From Irineochytrium annulatum (Eukaryota > Chytridiomycota > Chytridiomycetes > Chytridiales > Chytridiaceae): 19,510 nt of DNA. Location of the stretch: contig JADGJL010000507.1 in the NCBI GenBank assembly GCA_027600665.1, positions 1-19,510 of the forward strand, given 5' to 3'. This document shows, piece by piece, positions 1 through 10,600 of this stretch (positions are counted from its first letter, which is position 1; each line of letters opens with the position of its first letter). The notes under the pieces were generated by a model that did no database searches, was not told the origin of the DNA, and saw only the letters and a list, made by a program, of their open reading frames with translations. The translations under genes and the position numbers were made by a program.

Positions 1-78
1 ACCTCCTCCGCCGCCGCCTCCACCATATCCGCCGCGCGAACCGCCTCTATCACCTCCTCCTCCGCCTCCACCGCCACC
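1..78. repeat. Low-complexity Gly-codon repeat in the U1-70K tail
   Basis: Purine/pyrimidine-skewed repeat of CCTCCGCCG/CCACC-type units. On the minus strand it encodes runs of glycine interrupted by Arg, Ser, Asp and Tyr. It is in frame with U1-70K, so it is coding low complexity rather than intergenic satellite DNA. Confidence 0.7.
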
Positions 79-901
79 GTGTCGGTCGTTAGGCCCCGGG
101 TCACGACCGCTAAATCGCTGGTTCACGTCCGGCCCGCCTAGCCTCGTGCCGCCGAGGCCACCGGCAAGACGACGCGGCCTCCAGCCTTTCACCGTACGGC
201 CCCTCTCGACGTCAACTAAAATGCGTCGGCCATCCAACTTGATCCCATCCGCATCTTTATAGGCGGCCGTGACGTCGCGCTCCCTCTCAAACTCGATAAA
301 GGCGTAGCCGCGAGGTTTTTCCTTGTCGGACGTTTTGTCTCGCACGACGCGAATCTGAGCACCAATCGGTTCCAACGTTTAATAAAGTTCCGACAAATCA
401 GAGAAAAGGGCATGCGACGTACAGAAGTGATTGGCCCATACTGCTCAAATTCACGCCGTAGCTGCTTCTCCGTCGTGGAGTAGCTCAAACGCGCCACGAA
501 CAACGTCTTGTAAGGGTCCGACACGATATTTGGGTCGTTGCTTGGGTCCCAAGCGGCGAGGCCAGCCTCAATAGCTGCCTTCGCTTTCTTCTCGCGCTCT
601 GCAACCTGGTAGCAAGATAACTCATCAGCATCAACATGCTTTTCGGCCATCCTACTTTGCGACGACGCTTTTCCTCTATCGACTCCGACGGCACGTAGTC
701 CAAATCATGATCTTTAGATCTTTCCAAGAAAGCACCGACCCCTGTGATGGGCAGTCCTTTTCTTTGGGCCGGGTTGCGGTCCGTGGGCGCCAAGTGATTA
801 AGCGGCGGTCGCGGCGCGAATAACTTCAGCAAATTCGCTACAGGCAATGTTAGATTCGTTTACTACCAAAAGGAACACGTACGTGGAAGCTGGGACGTCA
901 T
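1..901 (-). CDS. SNRNP70: U1 small nuclear ribonucleoprotein 70 kDa (U1-70K), C-terminus off the window
   Basis: Core U1 snRNP protein that binds stem-loop I of U1 snRNA in the nucleus and helps define 5' splice sites. Exons on the minus strand are 901-883, 837-656, 605-423 and 354-1; introns are 45, 50 and 68 nt, and 246 codons lie in the window. The N-terminus reads [18 protein letters not shown], closely matching the start of animal U1-70K, which fixes the ATG at 901. The segment [10 protein letters not shown] precedes an RRM with RNP2 LFVARL (about residues 102-107) and RNP1 RGYAFIEF (about 143-150). After the RRM comes the family's [17 protein letters not shown] stretch, then a Gly-rich tail that continues past base 1. 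The visible tail is Gly-rich rather than the RS/RD-rich tail of the human protein. It is divergently transcribed from NOP53, 108 bp away. The identification is firm; only the C-terminus is unseen. Confidence 0.95.
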
Positions 902-1009
902 TGTGGGAGTCTGGCGGCCTCGAAGCTAAGGATATTTGATCCGAGCGCGACAGTTCAAAGTTCCCGTCTATTTGATTTGGTGATTGGGACATTCCCTTTT
1001 CTTACTTGT
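902..1009. promoter_or_regulatory. Shared head-to-head promoter region, U1-70K / NOP53
   Basis: Only 108 bp separate the two divergent start codons, so both 5' UTRs and core promoters must fit or overlap here. An inverted CCAAT box (ATTGG, 983-987) is visible; no clear TATA box is seen for either direction. The assignment as a bidirectional promoter is inferred from gene geometry. Confidence 0.5.
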
Positions 1010-2745
1010 ATGATGGTCGCCACGTCAGCAACGGCGTCCGCCGCCCTCAAGAAAGCGAAGCAGCCGAGCCGGAAGGGCAAGAAGGCATGGGTCAAGAACA
1101 TTGACATCTCGGGGATCGAGGACTCACTCGACCAGCTGAGGACCGAGGAGAGATTGGGGTATAATGTCCTGCCCGCATGTCGGTTTTCTGACTGTTTCTT
1201 ATAGTGGAAAGCTGCATACGTCGACGAATGACAAGTTGTTCGTCATCGACACAAAGGGCGATGAGAAAGGTACATTACCTTCCGCCGTAGCCATTTTGGC
1301 TAAAAGGATTGTAGCGCGAAATGCGAGAAAGAACAAGACTCTGCGCATTGATGATATCCTGAACGCGCGATCGTCTATTGCTGCACCGCCGATACCTGGA
1401 AGACGTTTAAACACGGTCGTAGTGGCACGCCGACCTGGGGGGAAAGTAAAGGTGGCGTCAAAGGCGGTTACGACGCGGATAAAAGAGATGGCGAAGAATC
1501 TTCAGAGGAGGGGTGGCATGCAGACCAAGGCGGTTGCGAGGAGGAATGTGGGCATCGACCGGGCGGATCTTTGGGCCGTGTCTACAGTGAGCCAACCAGG
1601 TTCGGGGCGTCTGCAGTGTAACGCAACACTCACTCGAAGCAGATGAAGACGACTACCTCGCACCAGTCAAGATTAAAGCTGTGAAGGTGAGAAGACTTCT
1701 TGCTTTTATTCACACCCGCTCCTTCCTTGTTTTGCTTCTAAGTCACAGCGCAGAAACCGAAAACCCTCACTGCCACCGTCATTAAAGGACATGTGGTCCC
1801 GCAAGTGAGGGTGGCTCACTCAGGAGCGTCGTATAATCCTTCTTTCGGCGATCATCAGGTTTGCCATCACACTTAGAGGCTAGCCGCTCAACCTTTCGTA
1901 GGATCTTCTCCAGGATGCGTTGGACGTTGAGCTGGAGAAGGAGAAGGCGAAAACAAAAATAAATAACAAGCTGTCATACCCGCCCGAATTAGATCTATTG
2001 GTAAGACTCATCCATGCGAACGCGGCCACTCTAACCGTTTTAGGATGACGAAGTTTTCTTTGATTCAGATGAGGAGGATGAGGAGGGGGACGAAGCCAAG
2101 TCGGATGCACAGGAGGTGGCTCTGCCGAAGATCGAGGCGCAAAAGCTGCGGAAAACAAAGCAGCAAAGGAGGAAGGAACAGAAGGCTGCGGCGAGAGAGG
2201 CGATTGAGGCGGCGGCGAAAGGCTTAAAGAAGTTGGACAAGGACTTGGATATGTAGTGGCTTTCACTAGTCTATCAAGTGCTAACTTGTCTTTTGAAGGT
2301 TGAATGTCATCCAACGCGACATCCTTAAAGAGGAGAAGGCTGCGGAGGCACGACGGAAAGATCAGCTGCACAAGGTGTTGGAGAGGCAACATGATCCCGT
2401 CAGACGAAAGATTGGGCCGAAAAGGTGCAAAGGAGGATCTAGGATGTTCTAACGCATGCGTTTAGATTTGAGAAGGGCTTGCTAGAGCTGAAGTTATCAG
2501 AGGAGCTGAAGCAGGGATTGCTGAGTCTAAAGGTATTGTGGGCTGCCGACTTGGTGTGAAACTAAAATACGACTTTTAAGCCGGAGGGGAACCTGGTTAA
2601 AGACAGGTTCTTGAGCATGCAAGAAAGAGCACTGATTGAGCCTCGTCTGCCCGTAGCGCTCAAGGTGCAAAAGCAAAAGCGGAAGGCGAAAGAATACGAG
2701 TGGCATGACTATAAGAGATTCGACGCCATCCCGAAACGGTCCTGA
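1010..2745 (+). CDS. NOP53: Ribosome biogenesis protein NOP53 (PICT1/GLTSCR2 family)
   Basis: Nucleolar 60S assembly factor that recruits the Mtr4-exosome to pre-60S particles for ITS2 processing. Exons: 1010-1158, 1205-1269, 1315-1599, 1643-1686, 1754-1858, 1902-2000, 2044-2252, 2299-2424, 2466-2532, 2581-2745. They join to 437 codons, close to yeast and human lengths (about 455-480). Diagnostic segments are GKKAWVKNIDIS near the N-terminus, the motif LFVID at residues 61-65 (bases 1236-1250; the Mtr4 arch-interaction motif), GASYNPSFGDHQ (ending at 1858), an acidic run in exon 7 followed by a Lys/Arg/Ala helix, LDKDLDMLNVIQRDI, and the terminal LKPEGNLVKDRF...IEPR block. The intron at 1270-1314 is 45 nt with no in-frame stop, so it could be coding instead. 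The junction near 1600/1642 uses a weak GTTCGG donor and is the least certain. Confidence 0.93.
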
Positions 2746-2809
2746 GTTGCCCTAAGTAGTTCTAGTTCTCCGCCCATCATTCCGCTCTTTGTTCGTCCAG
2801 CAGCTTCTA

Positions 2810-2815
2810 TTTATT
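2810..2815 (-). terminator. Possible poly(A) signal of the Cdc7/SepH-like gene
   Basis: AATAAA on the minus strand about 94 bp beyond the kinase stop codon, inside the 163-bp space shared with the convergent NOP53 gene. A hexamer like this can occur by chance. Confidence 0.3.
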
Positions 2816-2908
2816 TTGTCGGCGTGACGATCTCATAGCCCGTCGATTATCATTTGCGATGTTATAACTCTTTGGTAGCCGTATTACAGTAGCAACAATT
2901 TTTTCTTG

Positions 2909-5900
2909 TTATGCAAGAGATGCTCCAAGCTTCCTAGATAGTTGCCTAACCATCACGGCTGGATCGTTTTCTAATCGTACAAGATAGCTTCGGATGCTCA
3001 TGGCCGCGAAATTTGGCGCCTTCAACATATTGCTACAGGACAGTAATATCTTTAATATATCCAGGCGGGTTCCCGGTTTGGGGTCATTTAATCTGCTCAG
3101 GAGTTTCGATACAAGTAACGGCTTTGCCAATGCTCTTCCCAGATTTACTGAAGCACTAACAATCTTCTGGAAGCCGCTGAGTAAAAGCTCGAAATGAGCC
3201 CCCTCTGCGGAGCAAACGATTGATGATAGCTCCTCGGCTTGTTCCTCCAAATTGGCTTCGACCAGTATGCGGTCAGTACTGAGCCATGCAATGATGGCCT
3301 CCAGAGAAAAAACCTGCCAATGAATATCGCGTAGCAGAGAGACGTAAGTCGACAGCGCTTTTGAATGCCACAGGGCCTGCCGACACAAAGGCGTTGAATG
3401 CGCAAGCTCACAGAAGATGGGTATCGCGAAGGTTTTAAGTGAGGAGTTCAAAGTGATTATTTTCCGTAGGTGAGGGACGAGCCCTGCATTCGCAGCTCGT
3501 TCTTGCCGGGGGGGCGAAAGTCGAGTGAGGTTGAAAAGGATTTGAATGATGGTGATTTCATGCTTGCACTCCGCTCTTTGCAGGATTTGTACGAGCTCTT
3601 CGATCATGCCCGCTTCGGCTAAGTTCTCAAGCGTAGGGGAGTAGGCAGAAACCAATCGAATAGCTTTCAAAAGTGTTGATAGGCTCGTTTCGCTCAGAAA
3701 AGCCAACGTCTTCCTCAAAACTGGGTTTGTCGTTATCACAGTAAACACAGAGTAGCGGCAAACCTGCTGAGCAGTTCGGATCTGCAAATCTCAACTTTAC
3801 GGAGTTGTCGGCCTTTGCGAAGTCGCCAAGGAGGTCAGCAAGCTTGTCCGATAGCCGTTGACTTCTGTCAGCCGACCGGAGTTGAAGGCGATATAGCAAT
3901 TGTACTGCTCTCGGTAAAAATGCCAGCTTCGCCAACACATGACAAAATTCATTTTTCGCCCCGGAGCCCTGCATAAGTATCAGAGTAGCGATATTTTCCA
4001 AAGCCGCCGTTCCCATATCCAAATTGTCGCAGTCGATAAAATCGTTTAACAAATGGAAGACGCGACATGATATCAGACTCTGCAGAGTCAGATGACTTGT
4101 CTCGCAAAGTCGCCTTATGAACAAGTTCACCTCACGGGCGACGTCATTGCTGGAAATCCGTTGTGACGCTGATTGAAACACAATAGGCACCCCTCCAATT
4201 CGGCAGAGAAACTCCTGCATTTCTTCGCTACCTCGTAAAATCTACCAAAATAGAACGCATCAGTACCGCTAAATTAGAATCATAAGGTAAGAATGCTTAA
4301 ATACCTAACCTCGTTCAACAGTCTTAATACTGCAATCTCTTTCGTACAATTGCTAAACGGCTTGCCTCGATCTTCTTCAAGGAGCTCAAGAACTCCAATC
4401 ATTTGATGATGTGTTTTCAATATGCGCTTGAGATCTGCGTATGTTGCGAACGTTGCTGTTAGTTCTGCACAGTCTCCAACGACGTTTGACGAGGTTGGCA
4501 AGCCCTCAAGCAGCTTCAGGGTTTTATCGTATGGTACGAAATCAGGTGCTCTCTCAGACGTCTCAAAATCATCGACTTCAAACACTGTTGCGAAGTCATC
4601 TAATCCTTCCATACTGTCTTCGTCAAGTGACGACTTCAAAGCTATCACAACATATCAGCTGTATTTTGACAAGAGTTTAGCACACCTTTTAAACTTATTG
4701 TCGAAGGTTCAAAGTCGTGATCCCAATCGTTGTCATCATCTGCCTCGTACGTTTTCCTAACACTCATCGCCGGTGTACTTTTTGTCACAGGCATGGTGTT
4801 TCGACTGGGAGGCAACGCCAATGACACAACACCTTTCGCTCTCCCTGCGGAAGACGTCGGATTTTTTTTGCCCTTTCCATCCCGAATCGGCAAAGCAACT
4901 ACGGCAGAGCCAAGCTCGAAATCGTCGCCCCAATCTAAAAATGTCAAGCTAAGCCATTTTTACGAAATCTACCTTCGTCAGCATCATCGCGGTACGCGTC
5001 CAAGGCGCCCTTCTTTCCCACAAGCGGCGCAGGCATTTTCTGGTTTAGTCCCTCTTTCTTCGTCGAGATTGTGCCAGATTTCTGCCCATATGTTGTGCGT
5101 TCTTTCTGTACGTGAAATTGGATCTACGCGTCATTCAATAAGACGTTGCAAACCATCACTAGGTTGTCATACCCTTTGGCGTGATCTTTGGACCCAAATG
5201 TGGCGATTTAAAATTACCGCGGTCGGTCTCAGATTGCTATCTTTACGAAGACAACATTCTAAGAAATCCTGAAGGGCCTAAATACAAACGTTAGCAGTGA
5301 CAGCGATACTAATACACACCCCGGATATCTTTTCGGGGAAAGGCGGGTGCTCGTCTTGAACTATGTGAAAGAGGGCAGTCATTGCGTTCATCGAGGAGTA
5401 CGGCGGGTTCCCCTGTATCAGCTCTATGACCGTGCAACCAACACTCCTGAAATGATCAGTCACCACACGCTGCAGATAGTAAAGTAGTACCATATATCTG
5501 ACGACGCCATAGCACCATAAAGCTCAATAACCTCAGGAGCCACTATTATCCCTCTTAGTATACGGTCTTTCTCTCGAGACTTACTCCAATATGGAGAGCC
5601 GCAGATAACGGATTTTGTGGATGCGTCCGTCAACTTGGAAGCAACGCCAAAGTCAGCAAGCTTGACGACACCGGATTTCGTGGATAAGATATTCTACGGT
5701 GTTTGTGTCAACTGCATTTATGCAAGGGGGAGCCTACAGCTGCTTTAATATCTCTGTGGATAACGCCTTGCTCGTGGAGATAAATAAGACCGTCCAGCAT
5801 CTGGCCGCAATATACCGCGACGAGATGCTCAGGGAAACCTCCAAACTTCTTCATTGTGTTGAGAAGAGATCCGTTTTCACAATATCTGCACATTAGCAAC

Positions 5901-6424
5901 GCATACAGTCGCAAGCGACCGCACTCACTCTAGGATGATGCATAGATTTTCGGATGTCTTAGCCACTTTTAATACGTCGCGGCTCATGCAAGAACATACC
6001 TTGTAAAAACCTCCATATGAGACAATGTTACAGTGCTGCAACCGGTTAGGAACGTGCAGAGTCAGCGTACTATACATTAAGCTCTTTTAATAAGTCTATT
6101 TCAACCTGTGCATGCATTAAGCAATTGTCGAGCCAAATCCTTTGTCACCATGAGGGCCTTCATATCCGACTTGGATATATTGTTTGTCTTAATTTGCTTG
6201 ATTGCGCACACGTGGCCTATCTTCTTCAGCCAATTGTAGCCTCCGCCGTCAGAGCTCACCATTCTGCGTGTTCAGGGCGCGAAAAACGGATCCAAAAGCT
6301 GCGAGCTGGTAAGGCTACATGGGGAATCATCCGGATAGGGCCTACCACCGCGGCCGAGGCATTCTCCAGTCTGAAAGTCGTCTCCTGTCGGACCGTTGGC
6401 GGCGAGCTGGAGGTCCTGCCTCAT
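2909..6424 (-). CDS. Cdc7/SepH/MAP3K-epsilon-like protein kinase with armadillo-type C-terminus
   Basis: STE-family Ser/Thr kinase of the septation initiation/mitotic exit type; in fission yeast Cdc7 acts at the spindle pole body downstream of the Spg1 GTPase. Sixteen exons join to 947 codons: 6424-6346, 6298-6260, 6216-6149, 6105-6076, 6035-6000, 5957-5929, 5885-5738, 5693-5585, 5542-5491, 5446-5320, 5277-5173, 5123-4973, 4934-4686, 4641-4310, 4241-3764, 3720-2909. The ATG at 6424 is preceded in frame by a TAG. The kinase domain is intact: Gly-loop GRGAFGSV (about 24-31), Lys46 in [23 protein letters not shown] (137-144), DFG (157-159), GSPYWMAPE, SDIWSVGC. An acidic linker ([12 protein letters not shown], about 400) leads to a long helical region (about 470-947) that looks like ARM/HEAT repeats, as in SepH and plant MAP3K-epsilon. 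Nothing looks broken. Confidence 0.93.
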
Positions 6425-6922
6425 CTAATGCGCGTGGCACCGTTGGAGACCGAATTTCTTTTCAAACCCCGCATCAGATCGTGTATGTGCCGTGATCGCG
6501 GGTACCCGGACGCGTCTCTCAAAGCCGGTGCCACCCCGAGCGACAACCTTGCATGACGATCGCATTCAGCGATACCATCGCTGCTCGATCAAAGCCGACG
6601 CATTCGGCTTCCGCGGTGATGTGGAAGCGATGTTGATGTTGAGTGAGCAGAAATTACAAGGGGAATACATATAGAAGGACAGAACCTTTTTCATTCCAAA
6701 CGCCTGCAAGCAACACAAGTCATTCACATACTCTTTCCATACTGTAATGAAATATAATTAACCACGGGAACCCTGCCCTCGTGCACCTCAGCCTCGCCGA
6801 CTTGAGCCGTACGGCCGTCCCCACTTCCATTCGGTCGCTCTCGCAGCTTTCTAAGTGATAGTGCTGGTGCTTCGCGCTTCTTTCGCGTGGGATGAAATCG
6901 CTTTATATCCAAAAGCGACGGG
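6425..6922. other. 498-bp spacer between kinase start and mL50-like stop, no supported gene
   Basis: Both flanking genes are on the minus strand, so this holds the 3' end of the mL50-like gene and the promoter/5' leader of the kinase. Bases 6724-6912 are open on the minus strand, but the frame lacks an ATG and resembles no protein I recognise. I see no RNA gene, repeat or strong motif. Confidence 0.5.
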
Positions 6923-7520
6923 TCAAGGAGTAGGTTCAGCTTTGAAGTACACGTTTGCAGGAATATCGTCCCTAAATCATTGTAGGGAATTAATCAGGCG
7001 CTTCCTGGCTATTGGCAAACCGTTCCGTAAACATTTCGACAACAGTATCAGCGTCCGGATTTCTCTCCTTGGTTTTCAAAATACCCAACAATGACGCGAC
7101 GTCGTAAATGTTCGTCAGCTCACGGTTCCCTATTCTTCGGCTGCATGCACTGCTGCTGTCCTTGACGATCTTTACAGCAAATAAGAATATGACATAATTC
7201 CGGTATTAACCTTGTACTTGAGCGGGAGTGATGTGAAATGAATCGACCGCCAGTCATCACCGGGTTGCAGGTCGATGTGCTGACTGATCACGGCGTGAAC
7301 TCGCTCGTCAACATCTAAGTAACAGGTTATCAGCATTGCAGGTAGCGGAAGAGAACGGACCATTGGCGACAGTTGAAAGGTTCCGACGACACGGTCTCCG
7401 GTGGAATGGTCGCAGCGCTAGTGCTCGAATCGGGAGCATCATGATGGTGTTGGCAAAATGGCTTGGCATGCGAGTTGTCATCGCCACTGGATGTCGCGAG
7501 TGGACAACTTCGCACTTCAT
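6923..7520 (-). CDS. Probable mitochondrial large-subunit ribosomal protein mL50
   Basis: Four small exons (7520-7361, 7314-7211, 7169-7021, 6971-6923; introns 46, 41 and 49 nt) join to 153 codons; human mL50 is about 158. The first exon is Arg/Leu/Ala-rich without acidic residues after its first codons and ends in RRNLSTVAN, a convincing mitochondrial presequence. The body carries WRSIHFTSLPLKYKIV, a Gly-Asn...Leu-x-x-Ile turn, then YDVASLLGILKT and a terminal DDIPANVYF. This order recalls the mL50 pattern: W, an LKFK-like strand, a G-x-x-(I/V)-PN..L segment, a TVGDVL-type helix and a terminal LPPNL-like block. Splicing the last exon replaces a premature TAA in the exon-3 frame and recovers the terminal block. 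The start could instead be one of several in-frame ATGs in exon 1. That it is a real mitochondrial protein gene seems solid; the mL50 name comes from memory of the family and is tentative. Confidence 0.55.
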
Positions 7521-7644
7521 TGCTGAAAATTGTTCATACCTGCTTTCACCAGGTCATTATTTTAGGCAATGCGTATGTTTAAAATTCCTGGCTCTTAACA
7601 ACAAACACTGTAAACGAAATGAAGAAGCATGGCTAACACGACAT

Positions 7645-10600
7645 TCATACTACCATATCCAGCTCGTACCTAGTTATCCTTGTCAGCGACGAGCAACGCG
7701 AAGTATAATCAAACCTCTGGTAAAAATTTCTGTTATCGTCCTCAACCCTTGGGTAGTAAGGCACCAACGCATCCTGAGATCCAATATACACGTTGTTGAA
7801 TATCTTCCAGTATACCTCCCTAACCCGCCGTGCCGGATGGTACATGCCCTGTAGAATGTATTGCAGAATGACGCAAGGACCTAGGGCCATTCGAAGTCCC
7901 TCCAAAGCCTCCATAACGGCATTGATTACGTGCGGAGACGTCTTTGAAAACATAAGCAAACGTAGGTACAAGCAAGATGGACATTACCTCAAAGACGTTC
8001 GGCATGACGTAATTCAACAGATGTAGGAGTGCGTCCTCACATCCCAACCCGACAACTCCTAACGCCATGTGCTTCACAGTCGTGCAAGCCGTTTGACGAT
8101 GAACGAGGTCCCTATCCATCAACGCATCCTCAAGAAGGGGCGTCACGGCGTAGATGTAGTCCTTTCCCATCTCTCCAATGTACTCGAATAAGAACGACAA
8201 AGATTTCAGGACACCGTTTTGCACATTGAGTTCCGGTACACGATATTCGTTCATCAATGCAGGAAGAACAGTGAACGGCGAGCACTAACAATTAGGAAAA
8301 TGTTAGGTTCTTAACTGCACCAAAAAGTCAGAAGCTTACGGTTTCCGCAACGATAGCAATTGCGACCGTTGTGCAAACACGGTTTTGGCGCTCCTGCACC
8401 TTCAGGTTGTTGAGCAAAGTCGCCAAAACATCTTGAGGACCAATAGCTTTGGCGATGTAACCGAATGTGTTGACAGTGGCTCGACGAATGCCCTTCTTGT
8501 GCGCTTTCAGCATGTCGAGGAGCTCGAACTAAGCCAAAATATTAGTTTACATTACCTGCAAGAAGGACAAGGGGAGAACTTACACAGATTCTCATCCATT
8601 CACGCGCAGAAACAAACTCCGCCCCTCGGTCGGCAATCCTGCCAACGAGATCGATACAGTTCTCTTGCACCTTTTCATGCCGGTTCTTTAAGATCGGTGT
8701 ACACCTCGGCAACAAATCCTTGATGGGCGGGGTCATGCTGCTCATTCCGATAACGTTCACGATGGACTTCAGCGCCCGAAGGATAGAACCCAAGACCTCC
8801 GGGTACTCCTCGCCGAGGTATTCGTAAAGAACCAGACCTAGATGCGCCATAACTTTCTCTTCCCCGCAAGTACGCAACACCACCGCAATACGCGAAATAA
8901 GATCCGCCGCCTGCTGACGAACTTTTGCGCTTTTGTTGTTCAGCCTCCACAAAATCGTTGAACAAATCTGAGGAATGTACGGCTTCGCTCGCATGCCAAG
9001 GGCGTTCACAACCGTCCCGAATCCGTTCAACATGATAACGTCCTCGATGGTTTGCTCTTGGAAAGCGTACAAGATACCATCAATTAGCGTCTCCTCCAGT
9101 CTCGGATCGATATCGGCCGACCCCAACTGAGAGATGACTTTTTCAATTGTTTCCATAACCATCTTACGATAGGGCTCCGATTCATCCTTTAAGTCTTCAC
9201 AAATTTTCCCAACGATCTCTGTCACGCCGACACGCTGAGCTAGTTCTAACGTTGTCTCCACAAGCTGCTTACTGGAATATTGTCAACATTATAAAAAGAA
9301 AGTTAAAACCTACGAGTTCCTGCGATCCAAAGCCATACGCCGCACCCAGAAGTTCTTGAAGAATTCCGGCAAAATCTCCTTCCGAATGTAGTCTGGCTCG
9401 ACACCCTCCGTCCCGCAGCACTGCTTGATGACCTTCAGCACGATCTTCTTCATTTCTTCGTCCGGCGACTGGAATTCTCGGATTAAGATGGCCATAACGT
9501 CCTTGGTGTAGAAGTTGGCATACTCGGCATCCATCAGAGGAATAATGTACCCAATCGCCTTCAAAATCGCAGCTAGGCCCTTCCCACGATGCTTCTTCGT
9601 GCCGTTCCATAGCGGCATCAAAACTGAGTCGAAGGATTCAATACCGTACGGGTGAGCAGCCTCAGCCAACGCCGCGATCGCCAAAGCTGCAATGGTACGG
9701 ACTTTCTGCTGCTCCTCATCTTCGAGTCCGTGCCCAATAGCTTCCACCAAATTCTTCAGGTGCGGCAGGACCGCGCAACCCATGAGAATAGCGATTTGCT
9801 GGACGATCTTGATACCCGTATGACGAGCCTGCCAAGACTTTTTCGATCTGCAGACAGCTTTCAAGAACGGCAGCAGAGCCGGGATCCCCAAGGCTGAGGC
9901 GACGACAGAGAACGCACGTGCCGTTGTGTTTCTGACGTACTCATCAACATGATCGATATCCGGCCTCATCGTCGCAATCATTGTCGCCAAGCCTGCGGCT
10001 TTGGATAGGTTGCTTATAATCTCCCGACCTTCGACTCGCGCGTAATAATCCTCATCGATAAGCAACGGCTCGATTACAACCAGAATTTTATGCACGAAAG
10101 GCCGCACCAAATCATCCAACTTGTACAAAACTCGATCGATAACCTTAACCTAAAAGGAGTGTTAATGTATGCGAAAACGGGGAAGGATGTAAGGCAATTA
10201 TACCAGCAAATGTCTCTCCTGATCCTCCAAAGTCGGCGACATGAGCAGCGGCAAGATTTGGTTGAACAAAGAACCGGCGCCAAACTCCCTCGCCTTATCC
10301 GTGATTTGCCTTAAAGCCGTCTTCCTAACCGGCGGCGTACCATTTTTGATCTTCAACAACAATCTCATGATCTTCCGCTCCTTCAGCTCATCGACAGTTA
10401 GTTCAGCCTCATCTCGCTTATCATTGATAAGCTTCCCGAAGTGCTGCATATCCTCGGGCTTAAAGAATTGCAGCGCACCAACTCCCGCAATCTCCGGAGG
10501 TATGTCGGACGCCGTCCCGGTCATGCTCGCACCACCGATCGGCTCCTCCTGCATGATGAAACCAGATCCCATCTGCCCGGCCACCGGTGTCGGAGTCGCC

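Noticed and set aside
798..992. ATG at 992 (minus) as the start of U1-70K
   Set aside because: That frame cannot join the next exon; the ATG at 901 splices in phase and gives the conserved [12 protein letters not shown] start.
1880..2392. 170-codon open frame on the minus strand
   Set aside because: Antisense to NOP53 exons 6-8 and crosses their introns; its Ser/Pro-rich composition is a mirror of Glu/Lys-rich coding.
4730..5272. 180-codon open frame on the plus strand with a hydrophobic start
   Set aside because: Antisense to kinase exons 11-13, whose splicing is well supported.
6724..6912. Minus-strand open frame in the spacer below the mL50-like gene
   Set aside because: No ATG start, no family resemblance, and it lies just past the mL50-like stop, so it is more likely 3' flank.
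7336..7854. 172-codon open frame on the plus strand
   Set aside because: Covers the antisense of both the SF3B1 3' end and mL50 exon 1; no ATG context or recognisable sequence.
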